In this document: positions 26,696 to 35,371 of the stretch, piece by piece
How the letters are laid out: every line of letters begins with the position of its first letter
Numbering within the stretch: position 1 is the stretch's first letter
Source: SMWD01 sp964629475
GTDB lineage: Bacteria > Pseudomonadota > Gammaproteobacteria > Steroidobacterales > GCA-2729495
Reading direction: 5' to 3'
Assembly: GCA_964629475.1 (NCBI GenBank)
Contig: CAZVQW010000002.1
Coordinates: forward strand, 124,001 to 188,000
DNA: 64,000 nucleotides
Notes under the pieces: model-generated
What the model saw: only the letters and a program-made list of their open reading frames with translations
The model's database searches: none
What the model was told of the DNA's origin: nothing
Position numbers and translations under genes: made by a program

Positions 26696-28078
26696 ATGGC
26701 AATCAGTGCAACAGGAATTGGATCCGGCCTGGACGTCACGGGCATAGTCGACCAGCTCGTCGCCGCCGAGCGTGCGCCTGTTGGTAACCGGCTCGCCGCG
26801 AATGCGGCGCGCGCGAATGAAGAGCTGTCGGCAATCGGCAAGCTCAAGGCCTCGCTGGCAAAGTTTCGCGATGCGTTGTCTACGCTCAGCGATCCGGGTG
26901 AATTCCAGCAGCGCACGGTGTCGATCGAGACCGAGGGTATTTTCACGGCGACCACGACATCGGCAGCCGTGCCGGGCTTCTACGACATAGAAGTCACTTC
27001 CCTGGCCCGGCGTCACAAGCTGGCGTCGCAGGCATTCGCCGATACGGTTACGCCGATTGGTACCGGCACGCTGGCCATTACGGCCGGTGCCCAGAGCATC
27101 GATATAGAAATTCTCGACGGCGAGAATACGCTCAGTGATATTCGCACCGCGATCAATGACGCGGAGGATAACCCCGGCATCGTTGCAACGATCGTCAACG
27201 CGGAGGACGGCGCACACCTGGTCGTCACATCGACCGAGACGGGCGCGAGCCAGGAGATTTCCATCGCGGCCAGCGGTGGTGACGGTGGTCTGGCGGTATT
27301 CGACTGGGATGCCGTGAGCGGTACCGGCGCGATGAACGAAATACAGGCCGGCGCCGACGCGCAACTGAATGTAGACGGTTTCGCCATCACGAGTGCGGAC
27401 AACGCAATTTCAGGGGCCATCGAAGGCGTGACGCTGAATCTCGTCGATACCGATCCCGGTTCGACGATACGCATGTCGATTGGACTCGATGCCAGCGCGG
27501 CGGAGAAATCGGTCGATAAATTCGTTGATGCGTATAACGAGGTGATCGGTACGATCTCGGAATTGACCGCATATGACATAGAAAACCAGATTGCCGGGCC
27601 GCTGCTCGGCGATGTGGCGACGCGCGGTATCAAATCGTCACTGCGCCGTGAGCTGACTGCAGTCGTACCGGATCTCGGCGCCACATTTTCGACTCTGGCC
27701 GAAATCGGCGTCACGACGACTGCCAGCGGTACGATTGAACTCGACAGCGAGAAACTGTCGGTTGCGATAGCCGGAGATTTCGATGCGGTCGGCCGGTTAT
27801 TCGGCGCCACAGACACCGGCATCGCGGTCCGCATGGATACGATCCTGGAAACGATCCTGGGCGATGACGGTCGGCTTGAGACACGCGAAGAAGCGCTGCA
27901 AGAGCGGCTCGACCGAATTGACGATCAGAATAGCGTGCTGGATCGTCGTATGGAGGCTGTTCGCGAGCGGCTCCGTCGGCAGTTCGATGCAATGGACCGG
28001 CTCGTCGCACAACTGAACTCCACGAGCAGCTTTCTGACCCAGCAGCTCGCGAATCTGCCGAAGATACAAAGCTCATAG
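26696..28078 (+). CDS. fliD: flagellar filament capping protein FliD
   Basis: FliD (HAP2) caps the filament and folds incoming flagellin. The 460-residue protein starts with the family segment ISATGIGSGLDVTGIVDQLVAAERAPV. It has the LAISGxx-like central strands and ends with the coiled C-terminus RLDRIDDQNSVLDRRMEAVRERLRRQFDAMDRLVAQLNSTSSFLTQQLANL. It is first behind a sigma-54 promoter and is followed by its chaperone genes fliS and fliT. Confidence 0.96.
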   Translation: MAISATGIGSGLDVTGIVDQLVAAERAPVGNRLAANAARANEELSAIGKLKASLAKFRDALSTLSDPGEFQQRTVSIETEGIFTATTTSAAVPGFYDIEVTSLARRHKLASQAFADTVTPIGTGTLAITAGAQSIDIEILDGENTLSDIRTAINDAEDNPGIVATIVNAEDGAHLVVTSTETGASQEISIAASGGDGGLAVFDWDAVSGTGAMNEIQAGADAQLNVDGFAITSADNAISGAIEGVTLNLVDTDPGSTIRMSIGLDASAAEKSVDKFVDAYNEVIGTISELTAYDIENQIAGPLLGDVATRGIKSSLRRELTAVVPDLGATFSTLAEIGVTTTASGTIELDSEKLSVAIAGDFDAVGRLFGATDTGIAVRMDTILETILGDDGRLETREEALQERLDRIDDQNSVLDRRMEAVRERLRRQFDAMDRLVAQLNSTSSFLTQQLANLPKIQSS

Positions 28079-28142
28079 TTACGGACCAGGTAGGCTCAAC
28101 GCGCAGCGCACGGCAATATTGAACCAGAACTACAGGACAGCA

Positions 28143-28586
28143 ATGATGAATCAGCCAACACAAGGTAAAGCACTCGGCCAGTATCGGGTTACCGACGCCT
28201 ACGGGGCCGCCGCTGCAGGCGATCGCCTGCAGCTGATTGACCGTATGATGCAGGGCGCACTCGACAGGATAGCCACCGCGCGCGGACACATGCGTCGTGG
28301 GGAGACAGCCGAGAAGGGTGAGCAGATTGGTAGCGCGATTGGCCTCGTCGACGGATTGCGTACGTGCCTCGACACGGAAAGCGGACAGGACATTGCCGCA
28401 AACCTGGATTCGCTGTATCGCTATATGCTGAACCGGCTCATGGATGCCAACCTCAAGAATGACGATGCGCCACTTGCCGAAGTGGCGGATTTGCTGGGTG
28501 AGATTAAGTCAGGCTGGGAAGTGATGGCCGCTCAGCATCGATTGGAAGATGTTCGTTTAACAGCACAGCCGATGGTCAGCGGGTAA
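28143..28586 (+). CDS. fliS: flagellar export chaperone FliS
   Basis: FliS is the cytoplasmic chaperone of flagellin. The protein of about 147 residues is helical and shows GDRLQLIDRMMQGALDRIATARGHMRRGETAEKGEQIGSAIGLVDGLRTCLD and YRYMLNRLMDANLKND, diagnostic for the family. Two adjacent ATGs (28143, 28146) follow an AGGA site and the first is given here. A TTG at 28119 in the same frame is not favoured. Confidence 0.94.
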   Translation: MMNQPTQGKALGQYRVTDAYGAAAAGDRLQLIDRMMQGALDRIATARGHMRRGETAEKGEQIGSAIGLVDGLRTCLDTESGQDIAANLDSLYRYMLNRLMDANLKNDDAPLAEVADLLGEIKSGWEVMAAQHRLEDVRLTAQPMVSG

Positions 28587-28599
28587 TTACGGCACATCG

Positions 28600-28950
28600 A
28601 TGAATCAGATGGATCGAATTCTCGCGCTGACCGATCAGGTGCAGCAGCAGGTCGATGAAGGCCGGTGGGCCGAGGCCCGCGCTCTTGAAAATGAGCGTTT
28701 GGCATTGCTGACTGAGCTGTTTGCCCGGGACGATGCGGCCGCACTCGGGCCTGAGCGTGAGCAACTGGCTCGCGATCTGCTGGCTCGCAATGCGCGGATG
28801 ATCGAGACGGTTCAGGTTCACCGTGGGGACTTGCGCGAAGCGACACGGCGCGTAACCACTGCGGCAGGTGCGGTCAGTGCTTATCATCGCAATGAGCGAG
28901 CCTCTCACTGGGGGCGGGGGCAGCGTACGGCGCCAGCATTGCCTGACTGA
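28600..28950 (+). CDS. fliT: FliT-like flagellar chaperone
   Basis: This helical protein of 116 residues contains the FliT-type features DRILALTDQVQQQVDEGRWAEARALENERLALLTELF and a second helix with REQLARDLLARNARMIETV. FliT proteins are export chaperones of FliD. The sequence is weakly conserved in this family, so the call depends partly on the fliD-fliS-fliT order. The charged C-terminal 20 residues appear disordered. Confidence 0.75.
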   Translation: MNQMDRILALTDQVQQQVDEGRWAEARALENERLALLTELFARDDAAALGPEREQLARDLLARNARMIETVQVHRGDLREATRRVTTAAGAVSAYHRNERASHWGRGQRTAPALPD

Positions 28951-29090
28951 ACTGGTTTCTGGCACTTGGCGGCAAAGATATGCCGATGCGTCAATGATCC
29001 GGCGCATCGATCGGATCTGTGGCGTCAATTTTCTGACACTGGGCATATGTGGACCTCACAAGTTATTGATCTTTAATTAATAATCATCAT

Positions 29091-29106
29091 TGGCACGTTT
29101 CTTGCT
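29091..29106 (+). promoter_or_regulatory. sigma-54 promoter of fleSR
   Basis: TGGCACGTTTCTTGCT is a consensus -24/-12 element. Initiation near 29117 places the fleS ATG (29143) about 26 nt downstream and rules out longer upstream starts. The region before it is AT-rich. Confidence 0.88.
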
Positions 29107-29142
29107 TTTTCTACGGGCAAGAACAGTTTTTTGCTTGTGCCG

Positions 29143-30372
29143 ATGGAACAAAACGAAGACAAAACCAGCAAACTCAGTGAACTGAAGGCTGCCTTCGAGT
29201 CCTTCAATTCCACATCGAGTGAACTGCAGACCTCGTACCGGGAACTGCAGGAGCAGGTGGCAGGTCTGCAAGACCAGCTGGCTGTCGCTCAGCGCGGCCG
29301 CGCTGAGCAGGCGCGCCATAATGCCGAATTGGCCCGACAACTGACGGCGTTGCTCGAAGCTCTGCCCGGTGGCGTCATCATGCTCGACGACAGCGGCATC
29401 GTGCGTTCCATCAATTCGGCTGCGACAGATTTGCTTGGTAATCCGTTGCAGGATATCGAGTGGCGATCGGTTTGCCACCGCGCATTCCATGGCGAGGCCA
29501 GCGAACAGGGTGACCTGACACTGACCGACGGTCGACGCATCAGCCTGGCACAGAAAGACATGACCCCGGAACCGGGCCGTGTCCTTTTACTGACCGATGT
29601 CACAGAGAACCGCAAGTTTCAGGAATTACTCGACCGGCATCGCCGGTTGGCCGCGATGGGCGAAATGGCTGCGGCGCTGGCGCACCAGATTCGGACACCG
29701 CTGTCGGCTGCTCTGTTGTATACATCCAATGCTTCGCGCCCGGAGTTGACTACCGAGCACCGCGGCAACCTGCTCGATAAGGCTACTGACTGCCTGACAG
29801 ACCTCGAACAATTGATTAGTGACATGCTGCAGTTTGCACGTGGCGCAGGCCATACGGAAGGCTCATTCTCGGTTGACGATCTGCTTGGGGCCGTCGATCG
29901 TTCGTTACGCCCGGTATTGCGTGGTGACCAGTCTCTTGAGATTGTGCCTCCCGATTCGTGCGTCGAACTGAATGGTAACTGCGAAGCACTCGTCGGTGCA
30001 GTTATTAATCTCGCCAACAATGCGCTGCAATCAGCCGGAAACGATGCCCAAGTGAGTATTACGGTCTCGGTCGTCGGTTTATCCGCAGAAATTCGTGTCA
30101 TCGACAACGGTCCGGGCATTGCGCCCGATCAGGCCGCCAGAATCTTCGATCCATTTTATACTTCACGGCCCAACGGCACCGGCCTGGGCCTCGCCGTCGT
30201 CAAATCGGTCGCCAAATCGCACGGTGGCGATGTGAGCCTCGAAGAAGCGGGAGTTCCCGGCGCAACGTTTGTGTTGCGAATACCGATCGGTATTGCCGAC
30301 GTCGATGACCATCAGTCCGTGCCGGGTAGCAACCATACGGAAGAAACTTTTTCAGAGGATGCGGCAGCATGA
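29143..30372 (+). CDS. fleS: flagellar two-component sensor histidine kinase FleS/FlrB
   Basis: This soluble sensor kinase of about 409 residues phosphorylates FleR. It has an N-terminal coiled coil (about 8-65), a PAS-like domain (LLEALPGGVIMLDDSGIVRSINSAATDLLG, about 70-155), and a dimerisation domain with the phosphorylated histidine H181 in MAAALAHQIRTPLSA. An ATPase domain follows, with N-box LANNALQS and G-boxes DNGPGIAP and NGTGLGLAVV. No membrane helix is visible, as in FleS/FlrB. The ATG at 29143 is chosen from the promoter position. The stop overlaps the fleR start (ATGA). Confidence 0.94.
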   Translation: MEQNEDKTSKLSELKAAFESFNSTSSELQTSYRELQEQVAGLQDQLAVAQRGRAEQARHNAELARQLTALLEALPGGVIMLDDSGIVRSINSAATDLLGNPLQDIEWRSVCHRAFHGEASEQGDLTLTDGRRISLAQKDMTPEPGRVLLLTDVTENRKFQELLDRHRRLAAMGEMAAALAHQIRTPLSAALLYTSNASRPELTTEHRGNLLDKATDCLTDLEQLISDMLQFARGAGHTEGSFSVDDLLGAVDRSLRPVLRGDQSLEIVPPDSCVELNGNCEALVGAVINLANNALQSAGNDAQVSITVSVVGLSAEIRVIDNGPGIAPDQAARIFDPFYTSRPNGTGLGLAVVKSVAKSHGGDVSLEEAGVPGATFVLRIPIGIADVDDHQSVPGSNHTEETFSEDAAA

Positions 30373-31751
30373 ATGAACGTCCTGTTCTGTTGGTCGAAGA
30401 TGATCTGGCGCTTCGTGAGGCGCTGACCGAAACATTGCGCCTCGCCGGCCATGAAGTGCTGACGGCCGAGGATGGTACAGCTGCGCTACAGATTCTCGAA
30501 ACCAGCCCGGTCTCGACGGTAGTGACGGATTACCAGATGCAGCCGATGGACGGCTACGAATTGCTTCGCCGTGTGCGAGAACACCATCCACAGTTGCCGG
30601 TCTTGTTGATGACGGCACACGGTACGATTCAGCATGCCGTGCAGTCGATGGTCGAAGGCGCGACGGACTATCTGGTCAAGCCGTTCTCAGCTCAATTGTT
30701 GATCGAGAAGCTGCATAAGATCATTCCACATGAATTATCGAAAACAGATTTGATTGCCGAAGATCCGGCGACGCTGTGTGTGCTCGATATGGCGCAGAAG
30801 GTTGCACCGAGCGAGACGACCGTTCTGCTGAGTGGCGAGAGCGGCACCGGCAAGGAAGTCTTTGCCCGATTCATTCATCAACAGTCGATGCGTGCCGACA
30901 GTCCGTTCGTTGCAATCAATTGTGCTGCGATCCCCGAAAGTATGCTCGAGGCTGTGTTGTTCGGACACGAGAAAGGCGCTTTCACAGGCGCCCACCAGGT
31001 ACGGGTCGGCAAGTTCGAGCAGGCCCAGGGTGGCACCCTTTTGCTCGACGAAATCAGTGAAATGGATACAGGCCTGCAGGCCAAGCTGCTGCGGGTCCTG
31101 CAGGAAAAGGAAGTCGAGCGTATCGGTGGCAAGGCAGCGATTCCGCTCGACGTTCGGGTTATAGCTACAACCAATCGGAACCTCCGGAAGCAGATCGACG
31201 CGGGCAAGTTTCGCGGAGACCTCTATTATCGACTCAGCATCTTCCCGATCGATCTGCCCCCCCTGCGCCAGCGGCCGCGTGACATCGAGCCGTTGGCGCA
31301 GCACTTTATTGTCGAATCTCGCGGTGTTGATGAGTTGCCGATTCGATTCAGTGATGATGCCGTGGAGCATTTGCAGGCCCACTCGTGGCCGGGCAACGTC
31401 CGCGAGTTGCACAATACGCTGCAGCGTGCCGTGATCCTGTGTAGCGGCGGTGTCATCAAGGCGCGTGATCTACGCTTCGAATCAGCGGTCGAGAGCATGG
31501 AAGTGCCACAGTCGGCCGTCGCTGTGCAAGTCAGCAAGCGGCATCTGCATGACAACCTGCAAGTCATCGAGCACCAGCTTGTCGTCGATGCACTTACGGC
31601 GGGACATGGCAGCCGCAAGAAGGCGGCGGAAATTCTCGGCATCAGTCCACGCACACTGCGTTACAAGATCGCGAGACTACGCGAGGCAGGTGTGCCTGTG
31701 CCGGGTCGGGATACCGCGGCGAGTCAAGAGGACATGGCTGCGACAGCCTGA
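30369..31751 (+). CDS. fleR: sigma-54-dependent flagellar response regulator FleR/FlrC
   Basis: This response regulator of 460 residues activates the sigma-54 class of hook and basal-body genes. The receiver domain holds the phospho-acceptor D54 (VVTDYQM). The AAA+ domain has Walker A GESGTGKE (156-163), the sigma-54 contact loop GAFTGA (203-208) and the TLLLDEISEM Walker B. A Fis-type helix-turn-helix near the end reads SRKKAAEILGISPRTLRYKI. Translation is coupled to fleS. fliE follows 23 bp downstream. Confidence 0.95.
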   Translation: MNERPVLLVEDDLALREALTETLRLAGHEVLTAEDGTAALQILETSPVSTVVTDYQMQPMDGYELLRRVREHHPQLPVLLMTAHGTIQHAVQSMVEGATDYLVKPFSAQLLIEKLHKIIPHELSKTDLIAEDPATLCVLDMAQKVAPSETTVLLSGESGTGKEVFARFIHQQSMRADSPFVAINCAAIPESMLEAVLFGHEKGAFTGAHQVRVGKFEQAQGGTLLLDEISEMDTGLQAKLLRVLQEKEVERIGGKAAIPLDVRVIATTNRNLRKQIDAGKFRGDLYYRLSIFPIDLPPLRQRPRDIEPLAQHFIVESRGVDELPIRFSDDAVEHLQAHSWPGNVRELHNTLQRAVILCSGGVIKARDLRFESAVESMEVPQSAVAVQVSKRHLHDNLQVIEHQLVVDALTAGHGSRKKAAEILGISPRTLRYKIARLREAGVPVPGRDTAASQEDMAATA

Positions 31752-31774
31752 ATTCATTATCGAGAGGCGAGATC

Positions 31775-32089
31775 ATGAGTAACCTTGAAATTAATCGAGT
31801 ACTGGCGCAGATGCGCACGCTGAGCAGTGAACTGCAGCCGACTCAGAAGTCTGAGGAAGTCGCCGGCGCAAATTTCGGTGATGTGATGAAGCAGGCGGTC
31901 GACAAAGTCAGCGAACAGCAGGGCGTTGCGTCCGACATGATGACCGGATTCGAAAACGGTACCAGCGACGCGAGTCTCGCCGAAGTAATGGTTTCGATGC
32001 AGAAAGCGAGTTTGTCTTTCCAGGCGATGACGGAGGTGCGCAATAAACTGATCGATGCGTACCACGAAGTCATGAATATGCCGATCTAG
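31775..32089 (+). CDS. fliE: flagellar hook-basal body complex protein FliE
   Basis: FliE links the MS-ring to the rod and is among the first exported subunits. The 104-residue protein shows the family C-terminus MVSMQKASLSFQAMTEVRNKLIDAYHEVMNMPI and the central SFGDVM-like motif NFGDVMKQAVDKVSEQQ. It begins the fliEFGHIJ group, and no separate promoter is seen in the 23 bp after fleR. Confidence 0.95.
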   Translation: MSNLEINRVLAQMRTLSSELQPTQKSEEVAGANFGDVMKQAVDKVSEQQGVASDMMTGFENGTSDASLAEVMVSMQKASLSFQAMTEVRNKLIDAYHEVMNMPI

Positions 32090-32126
32090 CCCAAGCATAA
32101 ATGAGCCCTGATTAAAGGAATTAGAG

Positions 32127-33761
32127 ATGTCCGAAGCAACCATATCATCGACCAATCCGCTGGCCGCATTCGACAGTATTCCGGGTTTCCGGCAACTGGC
32201 CATGCTCGTTGGCCTGGCACTGAGTATTGCCCTGGGAGTAACCGGGGCCTTCTGGTTTGCCGAGCCGAACTATAGCCTGCTTTATAGCAATGTCAGCGAC
32301 CGCGAGGCCGGCGAAATCATCGACGTCCTGCGTGGCTCGGAAATTCCTCACGAGGTTGATAGAAAGTCCGGAGCGATCCTGGTAGCCGAAGACCGTATTC
32401 ACGATGCACGGCTGAAGCTCGCATCGCAAGGATTGCCACGGGGTACCGGATTCGGTCTCGAGATTATCGAAGGTGAGTCAGGATTTTCGACAAGTCAGTT
32501 CATGGAGAACGTCCGGTATCACCACGCTATCGAGACCGAGCTGGCGCGGACGATTGGTAATCTGCGACCGGTCCAGTATGCGCGCATTCATCTAGCCGAT
32601 ACTAAACAGTCGGTTTTCCTGCGTAAGAATCAGCAAGCGACCGCCTCTGTCTTCCTGTATCTGTTTCCCGGCCGAACGCTCGAAAAATCACAGATCATGT
32701 CGGTCGTACATCTCGTCGCATCGAGTGTGCCGAATCTCGAATCCGGTAACGTTACGGTCGTCGACCAGCACGGCCGGTTGTTGAACTCGCCGGGAGAGGA
32801 CTCCGAGTTTGCGCGTAGCGCACAACAGCTCGAGCAGGTTAGGGAAATTGAAAACACCTATGTCCAGCGTATCGAGGATCTGCTGGCGCCAATGCTGGGT
32901 CAGGACCGGGTTCGCGCGACGGTGACGGCGCAGGTCGATTTTACAGTGCGCGAGGAGACCACAGAATCTTTCGATCGCGACAATGCTGCGATTCGCAGCG
33001 AACAGGTTGCGGAGAATCGCCAGATGGCCCCGGTTGCCGATGGCGGCATCCCAGGTGCGCTTAGTAATCAGCCACCGCCGGTCGCCGCGGCAGCAATCAC
33101 TTCTGCTGATGCGGCAGGCGAAGGAGTCGAGGAGAACAAGCCGATCACCGAGTCAATGAAACGGACCAGGAATTTTGAGCTCGACAGAACACTGAGCCAT
33201 ACGCGAAGGTCAATAGGTGGGGTTTCCCGCCTTTCCGTCGCCGTAATCATTGATGACAAGCGGGTATTTGATTCTAAGGGCAAAATGACGAGTGAGCCGC
33301 TGATGTCAGATGAATTGGAAAACATCGACAGGCTGGTCAAGGATGCGGTCGGCTACGATGAGGCCCGCGGTGACAGTGTCAGCATCAGCAACATCGCCTT
33401 CTTCGACGAACCGGATCCGGAGCCACTTGAGGAAGCAGGGTTCATGTCGGGTATCGATTTGCGCGGGTTGCTGAAGCAGATTCTGGGCGCGGCACTGGTC
33501 CTGATGATCGGGTTTGGTGTAGTACGGCCGCTATTGCGTAGTTTGAGCAGTAGTTTCAATGCGGGAGGTTCGATAGCGCCTCAGCAGGTGCCCGCGGTCG
33601 GAGGTGACGCCGTTCCGGGGGTTGCCGGTTATGTCCCCGAGCCGCCACAAGCCGCAAATCTGAGTTATGACGATAAGATCTCCGTCGCGCGCCAGGCTGC
33701 CGACAGGGATCCGGAACGTGTCGCACAAGTCATGAGATCGTGGGTGCAGTCCGATGGCTGA
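32127..33761 (+). CDS. fliF: flagellar MS-ring protein FliF
   Basis: FliF forms the MS-ring in the inner membrane. The 544 residues include an N-terminal transmembrane helix (GLALSIALGVTGAFWFAEP, about 30-48), the secretin-like ring-building region (YSNVSDREAGEIIDVLRGSEIPHEVDR and MENVRYHHAIETELARTI), and a second transmembrane helix (QILGAALVLMIGFGVVRPLL, about 453-472). The C-terminal tail binds FliG and ends with AQVMRSWVQSDG. The stop overlaps the fliG start by 8 bp. Confidence 0.97.
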   Translation: MSEATISSTNPLAAFDSIPGFRQLAMLVGLALSIALGVTGAFWFAEPNYSLLYSNVSDREAGEIIDVLRGSEIPHEVDRKSGAILVAEDRIHDARLKLASQGLPRGTGFGLEIIEGESGFSTSQFMENVRYHHAIETELARTIGNLRPVQYARIHLADTKQSVFLRKNQQATASVFLYLFPGRTLEKSQIMSVVHLVASSVPNLESGNVTVVDQHGRLLNSPGEDSEFARSAQQLEQVREIENTYVQRIEDLLAPMLGQDRVRATVTAQVDFTVREETTESFDRDNAAIRSEQVAENRQMAPVADGGIPGALSNQPPPVAAAAITSADAAGEGVEENKPITESMKRTRNFELDRTLSHTRRSIGGVSRLSVAVIIDDKRVFDSKGKMTSEPLMSDELENIDRLVKDAVGYDEARGDSVSISNIAFFDEPDPEPLEEAGFMSGIDLRGLLKQILGAALVLMIGFGVVRPLLRSLSSSFNAGGSIAPQQVPAVGGDAVPGVAGYVPEPPQAANLSYDDKISVARQAADRDPERVAQVMRSWVQSDG

Positions 33762-34752
33762 GGCAGCGACAATTTCCGGCACTGAACGTGCCGCTATCTT
33801 CCTGATGTCTTTGAGTGAGACGGAAGCTGCGGAGATCATGCGGCATATGCCCGTCAGAGAGGTGCAGAAAATCGGCCAGGCGATGGCGACGCTGAAAAAC
33901 GTGTCGCGCTCACAGGCGGATAATGTCCTCGAGGGTTTTGCATCGAGCGTCGAGACGCAGGCAACGCTGACCGGTGCGTCACCGCAGGCTCTGAAGCGCC
34001 TGTTGTCGAAAAGCCTTGGAGAGGAAAAAGCGACATCTCTGATGGACCGCTTCGACGATCAGCCGAAAGGACTCGAGTCTTTGCAGATGATGGATCCAAA
34101 GGAGATTACAGAAGTCATTCTGCATGAGCATCCACAGGTCATCGCGATCGTGTTGGCCGGACTCGATCCGCACAAGTCCGCGCAGGTCATCACTGAGCTG
34201 CCGCGCAAAATGTCGACCGATATCGTGCAGCGTATTGCCAAGATGCAGGAAATTCCGACGCATGCGATCGTCGAGCTCGACAATGTCATGCAGCATCGCT
34301 TCTCGCAGAGTGTCGGCTTCAAGAGCACCGAGATCGGTGGCGTGCGCAATGCAGCAGAAATCCTGAATATTCTCGAGAAGGATGTCGAGACGAAGGTTAT
34401 CGAGGAGCTCGACGAAAGGGATCCGCCGCTGAGCCAGGAAATCCAGGACAGTATGTTCGTTTTCGACAACCTGCTCGATGCCGACGATCGCGGCATCCAG
34501 GCGCTCGTGCGCGAGGTGACCTCGGAGGTACTGATCATGGCATTGAAAGGCGCAGACGATGCCATCCAGGAAAAGATTTTCAGCAACATGTCGAAGCGTG
34601 CCGCCGAATTGCTGCGTGACGATCTCGATGCGAAGGGTCCGGTCCGGATCACGGACGTCGAGGATGCGCAGAAACAGATCGTGGCGGCTGCCCGCCAGCT
34701 CGTCGATGACGGGAAACTGATGATAGGTTCGGGTGGCAATGACTTCGTCTAA
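33754..34752 (+). CDS. fliG: flagellar motor switch protein FliG
   Basis: FliG transmits torque between stator and rotor. The 332-residue length is typical. The N-terminal domain begins with SGTERAAIFLMSLSE, the middle domain contains HEHPQVIAIVLAGLDPHKSAQVI, which carries the EHPQ motif, and the C-terminal domain contains DDRGIQALVREVTSEVLIMALKGADDAIQEKIFSNMSKRAAELLRDDL with the torque helix. Start and stop overlap fliF and fliH, indicating coupled translation. Confidence 0.97.
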   Translation: MAEAATISGTERAAIFLMSLSETEAAEIMRHMPVREVQKIGQAMATLKNVSRSQADNVLEGFASSVETQATLTGASPQALKRLLSKSLGEEKATSLMDRFDDQPKGLESLQMMDPKEITEVILHEHPQVIAIVLAGLDPHKSAQVITELPRKMSTDIVQRIAKMQEIPTHAIVELDNVMQHRFSQSVGFKSTEIGGVRNAAEILNILEKDVETKVIEELDERDPPLSQEIQDSMFVFDNLLDADDRGIQALVREVTSEVLIMALKGADDAIQEKIFSNMSKRAAELLRDDLDAKGPVRITDVEDAQKQIVAAARQLVDDGKLMIGSGGNDFV

Positions 34753-35371
34753 ACTGATTCGGGCCGATGCACTTAATAGCGACTACGTGACCTGGAGCGC
34801 GCCGGATGTCGTGGAAGACATCGTTGCGGCGCGTCGCGACGGCGAGGGCGAGCAGGTCGATCTCGATGAAGTCCATCGCCAGGCCTGGGACAAGGGTTTC
34901 GGTGAGGGCCGCGCCGCCGGTCTGGCGGCGGGTCAACAGGAGTTGACTGAAACCACGGCTGCTCTCGAATGCGTGCTGGGCGCACTGACCCGCCCGCTCG
35001 AAGAACTCGACGTGTGTGTCGAGGAAGAAATCATTGCGCTCGTTAAAGTCGTTTCCGGGCAGCTTGTACGGCGTGAACTGCAGCTGGATCCCACACACAT
35101 CGTCGGCGTCATTCGCGAGGGGCTGTCGGCCCTGCCATCGTCATCCGAGGAGCTGGTAATAAGGATGCACCCGCAGGATGCGGATGCTATCCGGCAATGC
35201 CTGGCGACGGATGAAACGAATCGCCCGTGGCGGATCGAGGCTGATCCCATCATACAAAGAGGTGGTTGCATGATCGTAACAGCCGACTCACAGGTCGACT
35301 GTAGTCTCGAGACTCGATTGGGTCGCGTACTTGCGACGATGTTCGAGGGCGAAAGAGCAGATGATGAATAA
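34733..35371 (+). CDS. fliH: flagellar assembly protein FliH
   Basis: FliH is the stator-like regulator of the FliI ATPase in the export apparatus. The 212-residue protein has a glycine-spaced helix with repeated GxxxG character (WDKGFGEGRAAGLAAGQQEL) and a C-terminal domain including VVSGQLVRRELQLDPTHIVGVIREGL and LVIRMHPQDADAI. The GTG at 34733 or the ATG at 34739 may be the start, both inside fliG. It overlaps fliI slightly. Confidence 0.93.
   Translation: MAMTSSKLIRADALNSDYVTWSAPDVVEDIVAARRDGEGEQVDLDEVHRQAWDKGFGEGRAAGLAAGQQELTETTAALECVLGALTRPLEELDVCVEEEIIALVKVVSGQLVRRELQLDPTHIVGVIREGLSALPSSSEELVIRMHPQDADAIRQCLATDETNRPWRIEADPIIQRGGCMIVTADSQVDCSLETRLGRVLATMFEGERADDE

Noticed and set aside
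27013..27834. 273-codon minus-strand frame opposite fliD
   Set aside because: Ser/Thr/Pro-rich translation typical of an antisense shadow; fliD is unambiguous.
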